This document shows, in pieces, positions 49,063 to 61,700 of a stretch of DNA of 64,000 nt (the stretch's first letter is position 1; each line of letters begins with the position of its first letter). Both the position numbers and the translations under genes were made by a program. The notes beneath the pieces are model-generated. The model ran no database searches and was not told where the DNA came from. It saw only the letters and a list, made by a program, of their open reading frames with translations. The DNA comes from Glebionis coronaria (lineage: Eukaryota > Streptophyta > Magnoliopsida > Asterales > Asteraceae): the NCBI GenBank assembly GCA_025667525.1, contig CM046875.1, positions 527,521,079 to 527,585,078 on the forward strand, read 5' to 3'.

Positions 49063-49133
49063 GTTGTATCCCTCCACATCAACAACAACAACAACATACC
49101 CAAACCCGACAAAGCGTTGTATCCCTCCACATC
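49063..49133 (-). mobile_element. 35-bp SINE-tail-like insertion with 18-bp duplication
   Basis: GTTGTATCCCTCCACATC occurs at 49063-49080 and 49116-49133. The 35 bp between them read, on the minus strand, as a short unique part ending GGGTATG followed by a (TTG)n tail, as in SINEs with TTG tails. It looks like a strongly 5'-truncated SINE copy. Confidence 0.7.
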
Positions 49134-49953
49134 CATTTTATTATTGGCCTACTGTGTTCTCCCAGCTGTGAGCACTTTTCTGGTAAGCCCAGTGTTCAGT
49201 CACTATATGTAACGTTTCTGATCAAGGTTTTAGCTATTATGGTGACACTTAGCATATGCTGGCCTTACTCGAGATCATATGGTCGAAAATCACCTTTCAT
49301 GACTGGTAGAGAACTAAGCAGTTTTGATTGATTGGCGAGACAAGTGCACATCCAGTTGCAGTGACCCTGTTGTGCCTGCTAAATGTGATTGCAGGAGTTG
49401 ACATCAGTTTATGAGATTCGGACGGGAGACAAAGGTTGAAAAATTACAATGGGTTTAAACTTAACCAAAAATATGCAAATGGATTGAATCTGGTTATGTC
49501 CACCCGCCAACACTAGATTTTTTATATAATTTCATATTAGGTAAAGTAATTGATGTCCTGAACACAAATTATAGAAATTAGAGAGTAAATTACATAAATC
49601 ATCAGTTGGTGAAGATTACGGAATTTGTCATTTGACTCTTGGTTTCTCAAGTGTGTAACTAATTTCTAATGGTCATTCAAGGCTAAATGGTCAGGGACTA
49701 GAAGTTAAAGCAAACAGTGCAATTAGGATAAAAATAGTATCGATGAGGGACACTGTAATTACTCTATAAATTATATTGTTAAAATGTTTTACCTGCTCAA
49801 AAGTACATTTAATAATAGAAGAATTAAGAATTTAGTGAACACTTTTGTTTACCTGTTTGAAATCATAAAACTTTACGTGTTACTTGAAGATAATACAATT
49901 CCTAGATAAGCCCAAAGGGGATATCTAATTGTTTCTTTCTTGATAAATTGTAG

Positions 49954-50695
49954 GCAGTGATGAAGCGTGCTCAGGATGTTGCACAAGCAGTATTTAGAAC
50001 CCATTCAACCTTATCCGCGTGGTCGTGCACGTCGTCGTCCAGTTGGCAATACACCAACTGATGTTTTTTCTGAAACTTCCCTCACACTCGAAAACCATGC
50101 TGATTCTCTTACATCAGAAACTGAGCCAGACCATAACTCAAATAATATAGACCATTGTTCGTCCAGTGATGGTTCTGGGTCTGGTCACGGCGACTCAGAT
50201 GAAGATGAGCTTCTAATACCCGCTGACCACACTACATCCAAAACAGAACACATAAGTGAAAGCGAACTATTATACGAACTCGAAAAAGAGGCTCAGAGGC
50301 AAGAAAACGATGCCCATATTCAAGCCCAACAACAAGAAGAAGAAGAAGCTGCGGCTGAAGAAATAATAGAAGAGGAATAAGCTATAGCTGATTCAGTCGA
50401 CGCAAAATAGCCGCTTCTATCATCAGACAATTCAGAAAATTATCATTTGTATCCTCCTAGAAGAATAATGCATATTGTTTCAATAATGTCAAATTACCCA
50501 GATGATCAAGAACAAGACGATGATCACGATACTCTCATTGAAGAACATGAACATGAGAATGTGGGTCTCTACGAAACGCCTCGTGAACTTTATGGCAAAC
50601 TGAGGTTGTCTAGAACGATGATCAACGATCATTACATGCCAATGTACAAGAAGATGATGGAGAAATTAATAGTGGAACTAGAAAAACATATATAA
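49954..50695 (+). pseudogene. Lipase class 3 family C-terminal fragment
   Basis: After TTGTAG the plus frame starts A-V-M-K-R-A-Q-D-V-A-Q-A and goes to L-S-A-W-S-C, then shifts frame to A-R-R-R-P-V-G. This is the region after the alpha/beta-hydrolase domain in plant lipase class 3 proteins (M-K-R-A-Q-D ... S-S-W-S-C-M-G-x-R-R-R). The open part 49967-50380 is Ser/Asp/Glu-rich and ends with a Glu-rich run. A second open part (50447-50695) has Y-P-P-R-R-I-M-H-I-V near its start and L-Y-E-T-P-R-E-L-Y-G-K-L-R-L-S near its end. That last motif also fits the C-terminus of such proteins. The catalytic domain is missing. TAATTATA follows the stop and may be the original 3' UTR. Confidence 0.65.
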
Positions 50696-52131
50696 TTATA
50701 TTAGTTACTGGTAGATATACAGATATATATTGTGATTGTAATTGTAATTGTAAGATGAATGGTTATTGATCATTCTTTTGTTCTGAACAAAAAAAACACA
50801 CTCAACTAACTGTATGCGTGATTATTTATGATGTATCTAAACATTGATCTGAGACCAAATACTCAGTTGACTTCTGATTTGGACTTCTAAAATTGACTTA
50901 TTGTATATTCAGATTTATAAGTTATTGTACTATTTAGAACAAATCTTGCAATTCATTCGCCTTGTTTTGCCCTGCTATATATCCAGTCATTTTCGTGACT
51001 TAATGTAAACAGTTTTTAGCAAACTGATGACAAGTATTTCAAGCTGGAATATATATTTTGTTTTTTGTTTTATTGTTTACAATTAGAGTTAAATACAATT
51101 ATTTTTTTGCTTTTATGTTCTCTGGAGATAATTTTTTTACCTAAATCATAAGTAAATGTGTAATGTTGCAAATATCATTAGACTAGCAAACCATAAGCTG
51201 TTGTAGGTACACTTTACCAGAGTTTGGAGCTCCTTCTAAGGTTATTCCTCTAAATGTGGTCTTGGCCAAATGAACAAACTAATCTTTATCAAATTTCTGA
51301 CATCGGAATATAAGATTAGCAAAACCATGTACTTTTCACGTATATAGCTTTAGTACACATTATAAGACATGATGTGTTTGGTTAGACGTAAGACGAGTTG
51401 TGATCTGGAGGCTGGAAGCAATAGAAGGTATCATTACTTTAGGCGACGTATTCAGGTTTCTGCTTAGACCGAAGGTGTTGATTAATACTCAAACATGTGC
51501 TGGAACATGGAGTTGCAATACTTCGTAGTATTCTATAAGAAGTCTCCATAAAAGTATTAAAAAAAACTTATTACATTATAGCGTAACATATAAAACAAGG
51601 AAAATTGACCAAAATTATTGTTTTCCTAGCCTTGAAATTTCATAGGCCATTATCAGTTTATAAACTTGTATAAAAGGGAGCCCTTGATCAACGGGGAACC
51701 TATTATAAGAATTATGAAATACGGTATTCATTTCATCGTTGCAATATAATCATTAAGATGGATACTCATTAATGGAGTTAAAAGATAAGATATTATATAA
51801 GACCCTAATATTTTACGCTAAGTTAATTATTCAACCAAGTTTAGAGTGTGCGTAACAATGTAGAATTGTTGTTTTACATTTGGTTTGTTTGCCATTGTTG
51901 AATTATTCTAATATTTTAACTTTATATTAATTTGATGTGATATATTTTTATTTTACGGCTAAAACGGTTTATTGTTCAAAATTTTTAAGGACCCATTGTC
52001 TAGACAAATGACACTTATGAAGAAAATGCACTATACAAAGTTTAATGTACATTATTTTTATGTCATCTTTTATAACTGACAGCAGATACAACGGATAGAC
52101 AAATGTACTTTTAAAAAAATTTACGAAACGA
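50696..52131. other. Helitron H2 right part, no gene seen
   Basis: AT-rich. The first 100 bp may be the 3' UTR of the captured lipase gene. No other coding or repeat structure is recognised. Confidence 0.45.
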
Positions 52132-52407
<276 letters not shown>

Positions 52408-53348
52408 ATGACTTCTGATTGCCGTTTATCTTTTCTTATTTGGTAAACTAATGCAAATCAAATTGAGCCCATATTATTGTTTGAAAAAATATAATTTGGC
52501 GTAAGTAAATAATAAATAACGGCAATTATCTTAAACACAAACTGGAAATATTAAAAAACAAATGAAAGTTTTCATGTAACTTATGGAAAAAATAAAGTGA
52601 GCCATTAGTGTAATTGTGATAACACTTGAAAACAATTAAGCAGACGAATTTAAAAAAATCTTTCACTCATCTTGTTTTATCGTGTTTTATCACGTTTTAA
52701 ATGTGAAATGGTACAATAATATGTTAATGTTTTTAAAATACTTTTTTTGTTAGTCATAAGAATTTATGAGCTCCGCCATTGATTTGTACTTCTATTATGG
52801 CTTTATAGAAGTTGGCCATCTGGGTTCTTTTTGGAGCTTGGAGAGGGGGTTTGCTCTAGGGTTCAAGTCTTAAAAGAGACAAATATTTATGATTCTACTC
52901 CTTAGTGCGAAGCTATGAGTTCTAGAGGTTTATCTTCGCGAGTCTCTCCTAGTGGTTCGGGTCCCAGAGCTTATGGCTAATATAACTCGGGGGTCGGATT
53001 TCAGTCGAGATTGATGTGTCGTTCTAAAAACAATTATTGTTGTTTCTTTAATTGTATCAATTTAGTGAAAGTTAATATTTTTTCAAATTTTTATATTTTT
53101 TATATAATTTATATGATTTTTTATAATTTTAATGCATTTAGACTAACCTGACAAATTTTTATTAAAGTACTAATTTAGCAAATGATTTTCATTGCAAAAT
53201 GGACTGATATTGTAAGTCCTTGTCAAATATAGTCCAACATTGTCAGATAAAGGTTTTTGATCAAATATCTAACATGGCAAGAATGTATTTCATATATAAA
53301 AAAAACTTCATTAGATATAATGGTCATATAAGGATAATATAAAGATAG
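52408..53348. other. Helitron H3 interior, no gene seen
   Basis: AT-rich. The first 50 bp resemble the same part of H1. No coding sequence recognised. Confidence 0.45.
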
Positions 53349-53356
53349 TGTGTGAT

Positions 53357-53754
53357 TAGAGATGGCAAAACGGGCGGGCGTCCGGGCACGGGCAATGGGC
53401 AAAATGGGTGACGGGTAAAATGGGCGGGCGGCTAACCGGGCACGGACAAAACAGGTGCGGGCTAAACGGGTGGGCTAAACGGGCGCAAGTTAAAACGGGG
53501 AAAAACATATAAAAACGTAGAAATAAAAATATAAAAACTTGTTTAAAAGCCGCGTATGAAAAATTAAATATAAAGATTCGTCGTGTAGTTTAATTAGTAT
53601 TTTATATGGGCGCCCATTAAGCCCATTTAGTTTTTACATGTGTGTCCGTTTAGCCCATAAATAATAATGAATGGGTAAAAAGTGCCCTATCTTTTTTTGA
53701 AAATGAAAAAAAAATGGCCATATTTTTCAAAATGAGTATGATTTACCACATCTA
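53357..53754. mobile_element. hAT-type MITE, second copy
   Basis: The ends are TAGAGATGGCAAA and (reverse complement) TAGATGTGGTAAA. Flanks TGTGTGAT (53349-53356) and TGTATGGT (53755-53762) match at 6 of 8 bases, a decayed 8-bp duplication. Its inner GGGCGGGC-type arms and the CGTAGAAATAAAAA stretch are related to the MITE at 35310-35825. No transposase. Confidence 0.75.
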
Positions 53755-53762
53755 TGTATGGT

Positions 53763-54880
53763 GTATTGATATCTTTTACCCTAAATCTTACTATGTATAT
53801 ATTTTGAGATGCTTTTAGATCGAAGCACGTAGTTTTTTGAGGTTGTTTATTTGCTAAAATTTAATTTCACAAAGTGTTAGCATGGTTACGGATGCATAAG
53901 CCATAATGCTCCACCCCTTGAAAATGTTTGACATAATATGACTACACATTCTACGCCTTCTATATTGAGATTTGAGAATAGGAAATTTAAGATATCGTCT
54001 TGTATTATGTTGCACATGTTAACATTGAGCATAGTCAAAATGGCATGAGATTATGGGGATTATTCTCCACCGAGTGGATGTAAACGTGCATCTTGCAATG
54101 CGAAAGGGAAGATAGATTCATTCTTACACATAACCACAAATCATAACACATCTGCATCATAAGTTAAAAAACGTAAGAAAGAGCTAACGAAAATCTCAAC
54201 ATCAATCGTTGATTTCTATATTAGTTCCAGTCAAGCCTTCTTTTGCAAAGATCCACTCAACTTGTAAACCAACAAACATGGTGATGATAGTGTTAGATCT
54301 CGATGGGACGTGCTACCATCAATCGACCGCAGAAGGGAGACTATCGTCAACCAAGACCAATGACACACCGAGGCTATAACATGGATAGGCCGTTTGCAAA
54401 CCAAGACCAATGACACACCGAGGCTATAACATGGATAGGCCGTTTGCAATGGCAGTCGTTTTCTCAAAGTTTTGCATATAATCAGGGATTGGTGGGATAG
54501 GTTTTGGTTGTTAATGTAGGGTAGAACCAAGCTGAAGTCAGTGTACCACTCACATCACATGCACATACATAGAGGTGTTTTCTTAAGTTTTTCATCAAAC
54601 AGATCATATTTGTTTATAATCAAGATGAAAGGTGTGTCTTTAAAACATGGGCGTTTAACCATCGCTTCAAAAAGTTCTTTGCTTTGTATCATTTCAAAAA
54701 ACTTTGAAATGCAGCATGGTAGTCATGCTTATTCATAAACTAAAAGTATAAGACAATCTGCTTCACCTGCTGATCACCGTTTTCTGTGGTACATTTTGCA
54801 AAAAAAGGCGAGTCTCCATCTACAGAAACACACATATTAGAAGTTAGAACTAACCTAATATCTCATCTTGGATGTACTTA
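53763..54880. other. Helitron H3 interior, no assigned gene
   Basis: No gene recognised, apart from a 50-bp tandem duplication at 54350-54449. Confidence 0.4.
54350..54449. repeat. Perfect 50-bp tandem duplication
   Basis: Units 54350-54399 and 54400-54449 are identical, starting ACCAAGACCAATGACACACC. Because there is no difference between units, the duplication should be recent. Confidence 0.9.
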
Positions 54881-54899
54881 CTTTTAATGGTATCTTATC

Positions 54900-55145
54900 A
54901 TCACATGGAACCAAACCTGACTGTACTCCAAATCTTGAACTTTGCGAGCAAATTTCCGTTTTCGAGACGATTAATGTCCCTGTTGCTATCGAGATAAAAA
55001 TCTTTGTAAAGTTGATCATTATTTCTCCTATCTCTGTCATCCTTTTCAGCGCGCTTTCTCTGATCCTTGTGAATTTTCACCATTTGTTAATCACCCATGT
55101 CAGGACATTCAACACTCGGGTCTCGTTCCAGCAATTGATGCAGTA
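54900..55145 (-). pseudogene. SIN3-like co-repressor fragment captured in Helitron H3
   Basis: The minus frame has E-R-D-P-S-V-E-C-P-D-M-G-D, then a TAA, then M-V-K-I-H-K-D-Q-R-K-R-A-E-K-D-D-R-D-R-R, then S-N-R-D-I-N-R-L. This fits the charged region between the paired amphipathic helices of plant SIN3-like (SNL) proteins, scaffolds of histone deacetylase co-repressors in the nucleus (S-V-E-R-P-D-M-D-D ... H-K-E-Q-R-K-R-x-E-K ... R-D-R-R-N-R-D). The last 15-20 codons no longer match. No PAH domain is present. It is one exon's worth, minus strand, and clearly non-functional. Confidence 0.72.
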
Positions 55146-55330
55146 ATCCTATCTCTCTATGCCCATTGCTTATCAATCTGTCCTGGTCTGAGTGGAACTG
55201 CATCCAATCTTCGTTTATTTTATATTTCATATTCAGAAACAGTCCAATTACTGATGCGATTAATAGTCCAATTACTGATGCGATCAGTATTTAAGCAAAG
55301 AAGCATAAAGATTAAACATTTACATACCTC

Positions 55331-55460
55331 CAATTTTAACATTGCGTTTGTGGAAGATTTGAAGCAAGCCCAAATACCCCTTAAAGTCTCTAACACTACA
55401 CTCTTTAAAAATAGTATTACATCAGCCCCAAAATGCTTATAAATCCACCCAAGCATTCCT
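55331..55460 (-). pseudogene. Captured exon-like piece, unassigned
   Basis: The minus frame reads F-G-A-D-V-I-L-F-L-K-S-V-V-L-E-T-L-R-G-I, then C-F-K-S-S-T-N-A-M-L-K-L-E. It ends at GAG followed by GTATGT, a splice donor. It looks like a real exon, but I do not recognise it. Confidence 0.35.
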
Positions 55461-55747
55461 TAAAACTATCGTTTTTAAGCGGGTCCATGAAGCTCTTACT
55501 ATCGTGATCTTAGGCAGTCTAAAAGGATATTAAAGACGCAGCGTATTAACTTGAACAGTGATGTTTTATTGGCAGAAGAAGAGTATGGGGCCATGGGGGT
55601 GTTTGTATCTACATTTTGCTAATAGGTTCTATTGTTGCTAGTCTGAGAGTGGATATCCAAAGCGGATTATTTATCCTCAAATAATCTAAACTAAGAATAA
55701 CCATGATCAAAAAAGTAATTATAAACTCTAAACCCCAAAAGATCTAC

Positions 55748-55881
55748 CTGGTTTGAGTGGAGAATAATCAGAAGTTCTTCCTCGCTTGTTAGTCACATCA
55801 CATTTAGCAGCAACCGATGCATTGAACCACTCCTCAAAATTCAATTGGCCAGTTAAAAGGAGCCTACTTCGAACCTGATAG
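55748..55881 (-). pseudogene. Captured exon with both splice sites, unassigned
   Basis: On the minus strand it is set between TTTGCAG and GTAGATC and is open throughout in one frame: V-R-S-R-L-L-L-T-G-Q-L-N-F-E-E-W-F-N-A-S, then K-R-G-R-T-S-D-Y-S-P-L-K-P. It is a well-preserved exon of unknown source. It lies on the same strand as the SIN3-like piece. Confidence 0.45.
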
Positions 55882-56226
55882 CTGCAAAGTAACATTTAAC
55901 AATACGATAATTAGATATCACACTAAGGGCAGGAGGCAGGTTAGATAAGGGATCAAAACGGGTAATCTTGGAGCTGATCACCTTAGGTTGAGCCAAAGTA
56001 TTTTTTTATTAACTAATGATTGCACTCTGCAAAGTGCATGAACTGTGTCAGACACTACATAACTTCGTCATTAGCATAATACCTCATACGCACCTCTGAA
56101 ATTCTTTTTCGCATTCAAAAAAGAGCATTGGTTTCTACATATAAACATGATCACTATCATAAATTACTACAAAAATTAACATATAAAAAATAGCAGGTGA
56201 CCTTTTTTTTTATTAGAACCTTTTTG

Positions 56227-56409
56227 TTATGCAACTTTGTGAGGCCTTTTGCTAGAAGTAGGCGAAGGTTGATTGTTTTGGAACTTTTGAACATCATTTA
56301 TCCATGAACTAAAAGCAACCGAATCAGTTATGCATCTTGACGGTTCAGTAGGTTGCTTAACAGCATGATTCGATCCCATTAGCCGTGTGACATCATGATT
56401 ATATTCCAC
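56227..56409 (-). pseudogene. Captured coding piece, unassigned
   Basis: A minus frame of 60 codons with T-E-P-S-R-C-I-T-D-S-V-A-F-S-S-W-I-N-D-V-Q-K-F and a Lys/Arg-rich end with a natural-looking stop. It could be the last exon of a gene. Not recognised. Confidence 0.35.
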
Positions 56410-58178
56410 GGTTACATCGATGTTGTATCACTTTGCATTCCATGCTACAAAATTTAGACATGGTTTAGTACTTTAGTTTTCTATGAACATTTTATGATAT
56501 CCTAGTCAAGTTTTACGACAGACATTTAACTTTTCTATCTAAGAAAGTTGCTTAGACACACTTTATCATATTAATATAGTATAATTCATAAAAATCATCT
56601 TTAGAGTTCTCGTAAAAGGAATAATATTTTCTTTAAGTACTTAATCCACGGTAGGTGACAACCTTTTAGATGACTGATGAACTTCAACATCTTCTGACGC
56701 CCTATAACATTATCTGCATTTTTGTCAAAAATAAATCTAACTCTAACGGGTATACATTCTATACAAAAGAAAGAGATGCTAATACTTACACTTGGACGCC
56801 ATTCCTTGCTGCTTGTTATGTGTCAATTACCAAGTGTAAATATATTATGTTTCCTAATGCACAAAGTAGCTGAATCTGGTTCGTGCATGATTAGTTTTCA
56901 ATAATAATATTGCAAGTGCTACCATGCATATAAATACACAAATCATGTATGATTCTATATCTTCTTCAAAAAAAAGGCTATCTAATTTCACCAGCACAAA
57001 AAATCTTCCCTATCTCTAATGAGAGCACTTCAACCCGCTGATCTTCCCTATCACCCGCTCCTAATTTCACATGCACAGAAATCTGTCCTACAATTTAACT
57101 AAAGTGAATGGGTCTATCTTGTATTTTGCTAAGTGTTTTTTTGTCAAGCTTTGTTGTCGATCTATTTGTTTTAAAATAGATTATACGCCTAATTTTAATA
57201 TGTTAGTAACTTAATTTGTAACTTTATTGCATTTATTTGTTCTTTAATATTTTTTGTATTTTTTAATACTAACGCAACGCGTCTAAATTACGCTCGTAAT
57301 CGCATCACGCATCACGGAATGGCTTTTCAGACCTTTAATGCAACGGATCGCAACACGCAATTTTAAACCAAGTTTGAGCTTATATAAGTTCGGCTTGTTA
57401 CATATTTCAAGCTCATTCGAGTCGAGATTTTATTACTTTTTACTTTTTTGGTAGTTTTTGCAAATCGCATCTAACCCCATTGATCATGTAGGTACATATA
57501 TTTGAAATACATTCTGGCATTGAATAAAAAGATCACACGCATTTAACATGAATTTAAGTATACAAATTGATTTTTGTGTGGATATTCAAACTTTTCAACC
57601 CGGCTACATCATGATCAATGCTTCTAGAGGCCGGTATGCCATCCGAGCTTGAGCTTAATCAACATAAGCCCCTTAAGCCGAGCTGAAGCTTGCTCTTGCA
57701 CTTCTACCCACAGCTTTTGCATTTGTATATATATATAGTTTGCGGGACCTGTTACCAGCTGGGCTTATAAAAGATGAGACTTTAACCAATAAATTTATTG
57801 TCAATTTTAATTTTATGTGTTTATGGTTTATATCTCATTCTTTAAAAGCTCAACATGTAAATGAATAATAAAATAAGCTAAATTTAACTCCTAATAACAG
57901 CTTTAACCTTTAACATAACGGGTTAACACAAACATATTGTCATGTCGATCGATGGACACAACAGTGTTAAGCACAAATACGATAGAGAGCTTTGAGAATC
58001 AACTCTTCAACACCTAGCCAAATACTCATCAACTTTTAAACCATATATTTAAATTTGGTTTTATAAAGTAAACCTAAGAATATCAGACCACTGTGGTCGA
58101 GATACAGAGAGTTCTCGTGCATAATCGAACTGATCAAACTTTAAAACAAGTGAACTATATAAACAAGAAAACAATATA
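56410..58178. other. No gene seen
   Basis: AT-rich interspersed sequence. Short open frames only. Nothing assigned. Confidence 0.4.
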
Positions 58179-58187
58179 TCAACCGGT

Positions 58188-58470
58188 AGCTAATTCACGA
58201 GAAGCAATGTAGTTCTTCAATATTTCACTAATGAATCTATCGTTAAAGTCTTGTCTTGAGGAGCTTATACGACCAGATGCTCGAGCTGGAAGCTTTTGTG
58301 TCGAAAAAGCAGCCCCTGAGGTTAAGTGGCCAACTTTCCCAGCAATATCTAATGAAAGTCGCATCGCATGTATGCATTCTTGAACTTTGTCCATAGGTTT
58401 CTTGGTGAAATTCTTTTCCGACGTAGTCTTTTCGCGATTTTGACCCTCCACGATTTCTTCTTCTCCATGT
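58188..58470 (-). pseudogene. Captured coding piece, unassigned
   Basis: The minus frame starting near 58451 has K-V-Q-E-C-I-H-A-M-R-L-S-L-D-I-A-G-K-V-G-H, then A-R-A-S-G-R-I-S-S-S-R-Q-D-F-N, then I-L-K-N-Y-I-A-S-R-E. It is about 90 codons with balanced composition and a stop. The family is not recognised. It may be a small gene fragment captured by H3, or it may lie outside H3. Confidence 0.35.
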
Positions 58471-58712
58471 TGTATCCATTATTTAAACGTTGGTATTTGC
58501 TTCTCTTTGTAAATCTTCTTGCATATGAATTCATTCCCATGAATAAATTTAGAGAGGGGAGAAAAATAAGATTAGTAGTTTATATACAAAATTTGAATCG
58601 CGTTTTAGTTTGTCGTAGCTGGAAGATTTTATTCTTACATGCATTAAACGTATCTGATAAAATATTCCTTGTGTATTAAAGAAAGAGGATTATTCAAACG
58701 TTAAGCTAGTTA

Positions 58713-61700
58713 TCTATATATCTTATAAAGCATTTATCCCCATGGTTGAAAGTTGAATGTTGAATGTTGAAAAATTGTGGGTCCCACTAAAAATATATTA
58801 CAAATCTATACTCTCTTATATCTATACTCCCTTATAAAAGAGCAATATGCACAGCCTAAAACCAAACATCACCCCGAACCCAAAATTAAGATTCAGACTC
58901 CCAAACCTCAAATAATATAAAGGCGCAACCTAACAACCAAACACATAATACACACAAACAAATACAATATTCTCTCATCAAACAAAAAAATCACACACTA
59001 GCCTCCCTTTTTCTCTAAACTACATGCTTATATGTTGTCGTTGCCGTTGCCGCCATACTCTCCTACTGCTATCCATCTGAATCAGCCACCAAAACCACCA
59101 GATGTTTCTAAAATTGGTGGTGTTTGAGTGTTGGTAGATTCGTTGTATTTTAGTGGTTCTTGGTGATGTTTGGTTTAGGCGGCGTTTCAATGGGTGTGTA
59201 AGTGTTAGTTTTCGTTTCGGGTGGTTCTGGTTTGTCTAGATCTGCTAGATCACATATGTCTAGATTTGATCTATTTTTTTGTAAGTTTTGGTTGTTTGGT
59301 ACGGTGTAAGTGGGTTGACCAGATTTTGTGGATGTCGATACTATTATTTGAGGCTTGAATTTTTAAAAACTTTTGTGCCACTTTTTGCTCTTTGAATTTG
59401 TCAGAAAAATGTTATATGTGGACTGGCTTGGTAAAATAGAAGGATGACAAAGCGTGAGACATCTCCACTTTGCAACCTCCATTATTGCAGCCATTACATA
59501 AAACTTTGAAATTGCTTTGTGGCTTTTGAGCTTTAATGTTAGTAAAAATGTTCTTTTCGTTCAAATCTAGGTGGATATCTGGTTTTGTTGTTTGTTTTAT
59601 TATCAGGTATATATCACCATCATCATAGGTTGGGTTTCGGGTTTTTAGTTTGTCAGAAGATGTGTAAATCAAAACTTTTTATATTTAAATTGGTTGATTA
59701 TTCCAAAACATTTATTTACTTTCTTTTTCTACAAAGATATTTTGAATCATATAGTACGTGTAAGAGTTAGATCTAATATATTTGTTTAATTAGTTGGTTC
59801 AAACATTTGTATAGGGGTTTTTTAGATCTGGATTGCTTTTTTTACGGATCTTTATTGATGGTTTTTGCAAAAATATGTTTTTTCCTTCTTTTTATAATTA
59901 TAATTATAGCTACTTTGTTATGTGAGATTTCCTGACTTTGTGCAAGAGACGTGTTTTTTTCAAAAATAAATAAAGATACAGTGATGATAGATTATGAGGA
60001 TGGTAGGGTGCTTTTGATTTGCTTTGTTAAAAAATATAAAGACGACAATTATTCACAAGCGTAAAGATTTGATGTGGCTTTACTTGGATTGTAGAAAAGA
60101 GGAAATATCTAATCTTTTATTTCAAGTTTAAGTGACGATGGATTGTAGAAAAACTAACAATTTGTTTGGGAGTTCTCTTCGCTTCTAGGTTCGAGGTTGT
60201 TAACGTGTTGTTCGTTCCGTCTTTGTATATGCGAAAAGGAGATTATGAACATAGCTTTACAAATGAGTTTGTGATCATATCTATTTTTAATGCCTAAAGT
60301 ACAAACTGTGACATTGATTGTGATAGAAAATTATAATTTGAATTAAAGTACATCGATTAAATAAGTCAAGACATGGAACATTTCAAAATGGTTGAAGACT
60401 TTCAAGTTGCACGCTTATTAAGGGATGTAATATACAGTAGTTTTTATCGAGAAATGTGATGTATAAAGAATAGTTGCTTTGTGCATTTTCGATAAATAAA
60501 CCAAGTTATTGCTTTATTTTTCCAACAGAAGATTGGTGAGGGATAAAAAACGATTAAACCTTTTTATGTTGTAGACATTAACTTATGATAAACATCATTT
60601 TCAACAAAGAATTAGTCGCTTTCTAGAGTTAGTCGCAAAAGATTTAAGCAATGCATCAAGTCAGTAAAAAAAGACATAAATAAAAATGCTATAAGTATGT
60701 GAGTATATTGAGTGTAAGGCATAAAGGCTCAAAATTTCTTTTGTTGGTCGCATTACTGCATACTCTATATTGTTTAGAATTGGTGTTGCATTTTAAATAG
60801 GCGCTTAGTTTAAAATCTCACAAAAGTAAAAGGAAGTACCACAGTAGCTAGCAAGATAGACAACATTGAAATTTGAACTAACACAAAAGTTGATTACTGA
60901 TCTTCTTTTTCTCTTCGTATTTGATACGCATGCTATAATAAGAACAAAGCCTGGTTGGGATCACGGGACCTAATGTTCAAAAAAAAAAGATCACGTGAAC
61001 TGGAAATTTGATACTGTATTTTATCCCTTTTATTTTTGTATTGGCTTGTGTCATATCTTTACAAATTTTAGACAAGTGAGCAATTTATACTGTCTTAAAA
61101 CTTTAGGGCAATATAAATTAATTGATTAATAGTAAAATTGTTATTATGTAAAAAGTAAAATATAACAAGTTGAAAAAACAATATTTTTATTAAATTACAT
61201 TTTTTAAATGAAATATGAAGGGAGTATTATTTTGAATTAGACCACCATGACAATAATACTAATGACTATTCTCAATAGTTAAATTCTTTTTTTTTTGTCT
61301 AGCCAAGACCAAAAATACATACATATTTTTGGACATCTAAAACTTTTTGTTTTTAAGCTTAAAACACAATTAACAATATTCGAACAACTTCGATCATTCA
61401 AAAATCAAAATCAAACAAAAGTCTAGCGCCACTTTTTCCTATCAATTAGTGTATTACTTTCGTCTCAAAATTATAATTCATTTTTTCTCGGGTTGCCTTA
61501 AATTAACTGTCCATTTATAAAATAGGTGATTTTTTTTAACAAAAGTGGAAAGTTTAGATCGAGATTAATACATTACTTTTAGTTGAAATAATAATTACAA
61601 ACTTTAAAATGATTTTAAATTAATTATTAAAGGTAAAATTGTGTTTACTCAAAAAGTAAGAGAAAAAAAGGTATAAAAATGACACTTTTTTTAAACTGAA

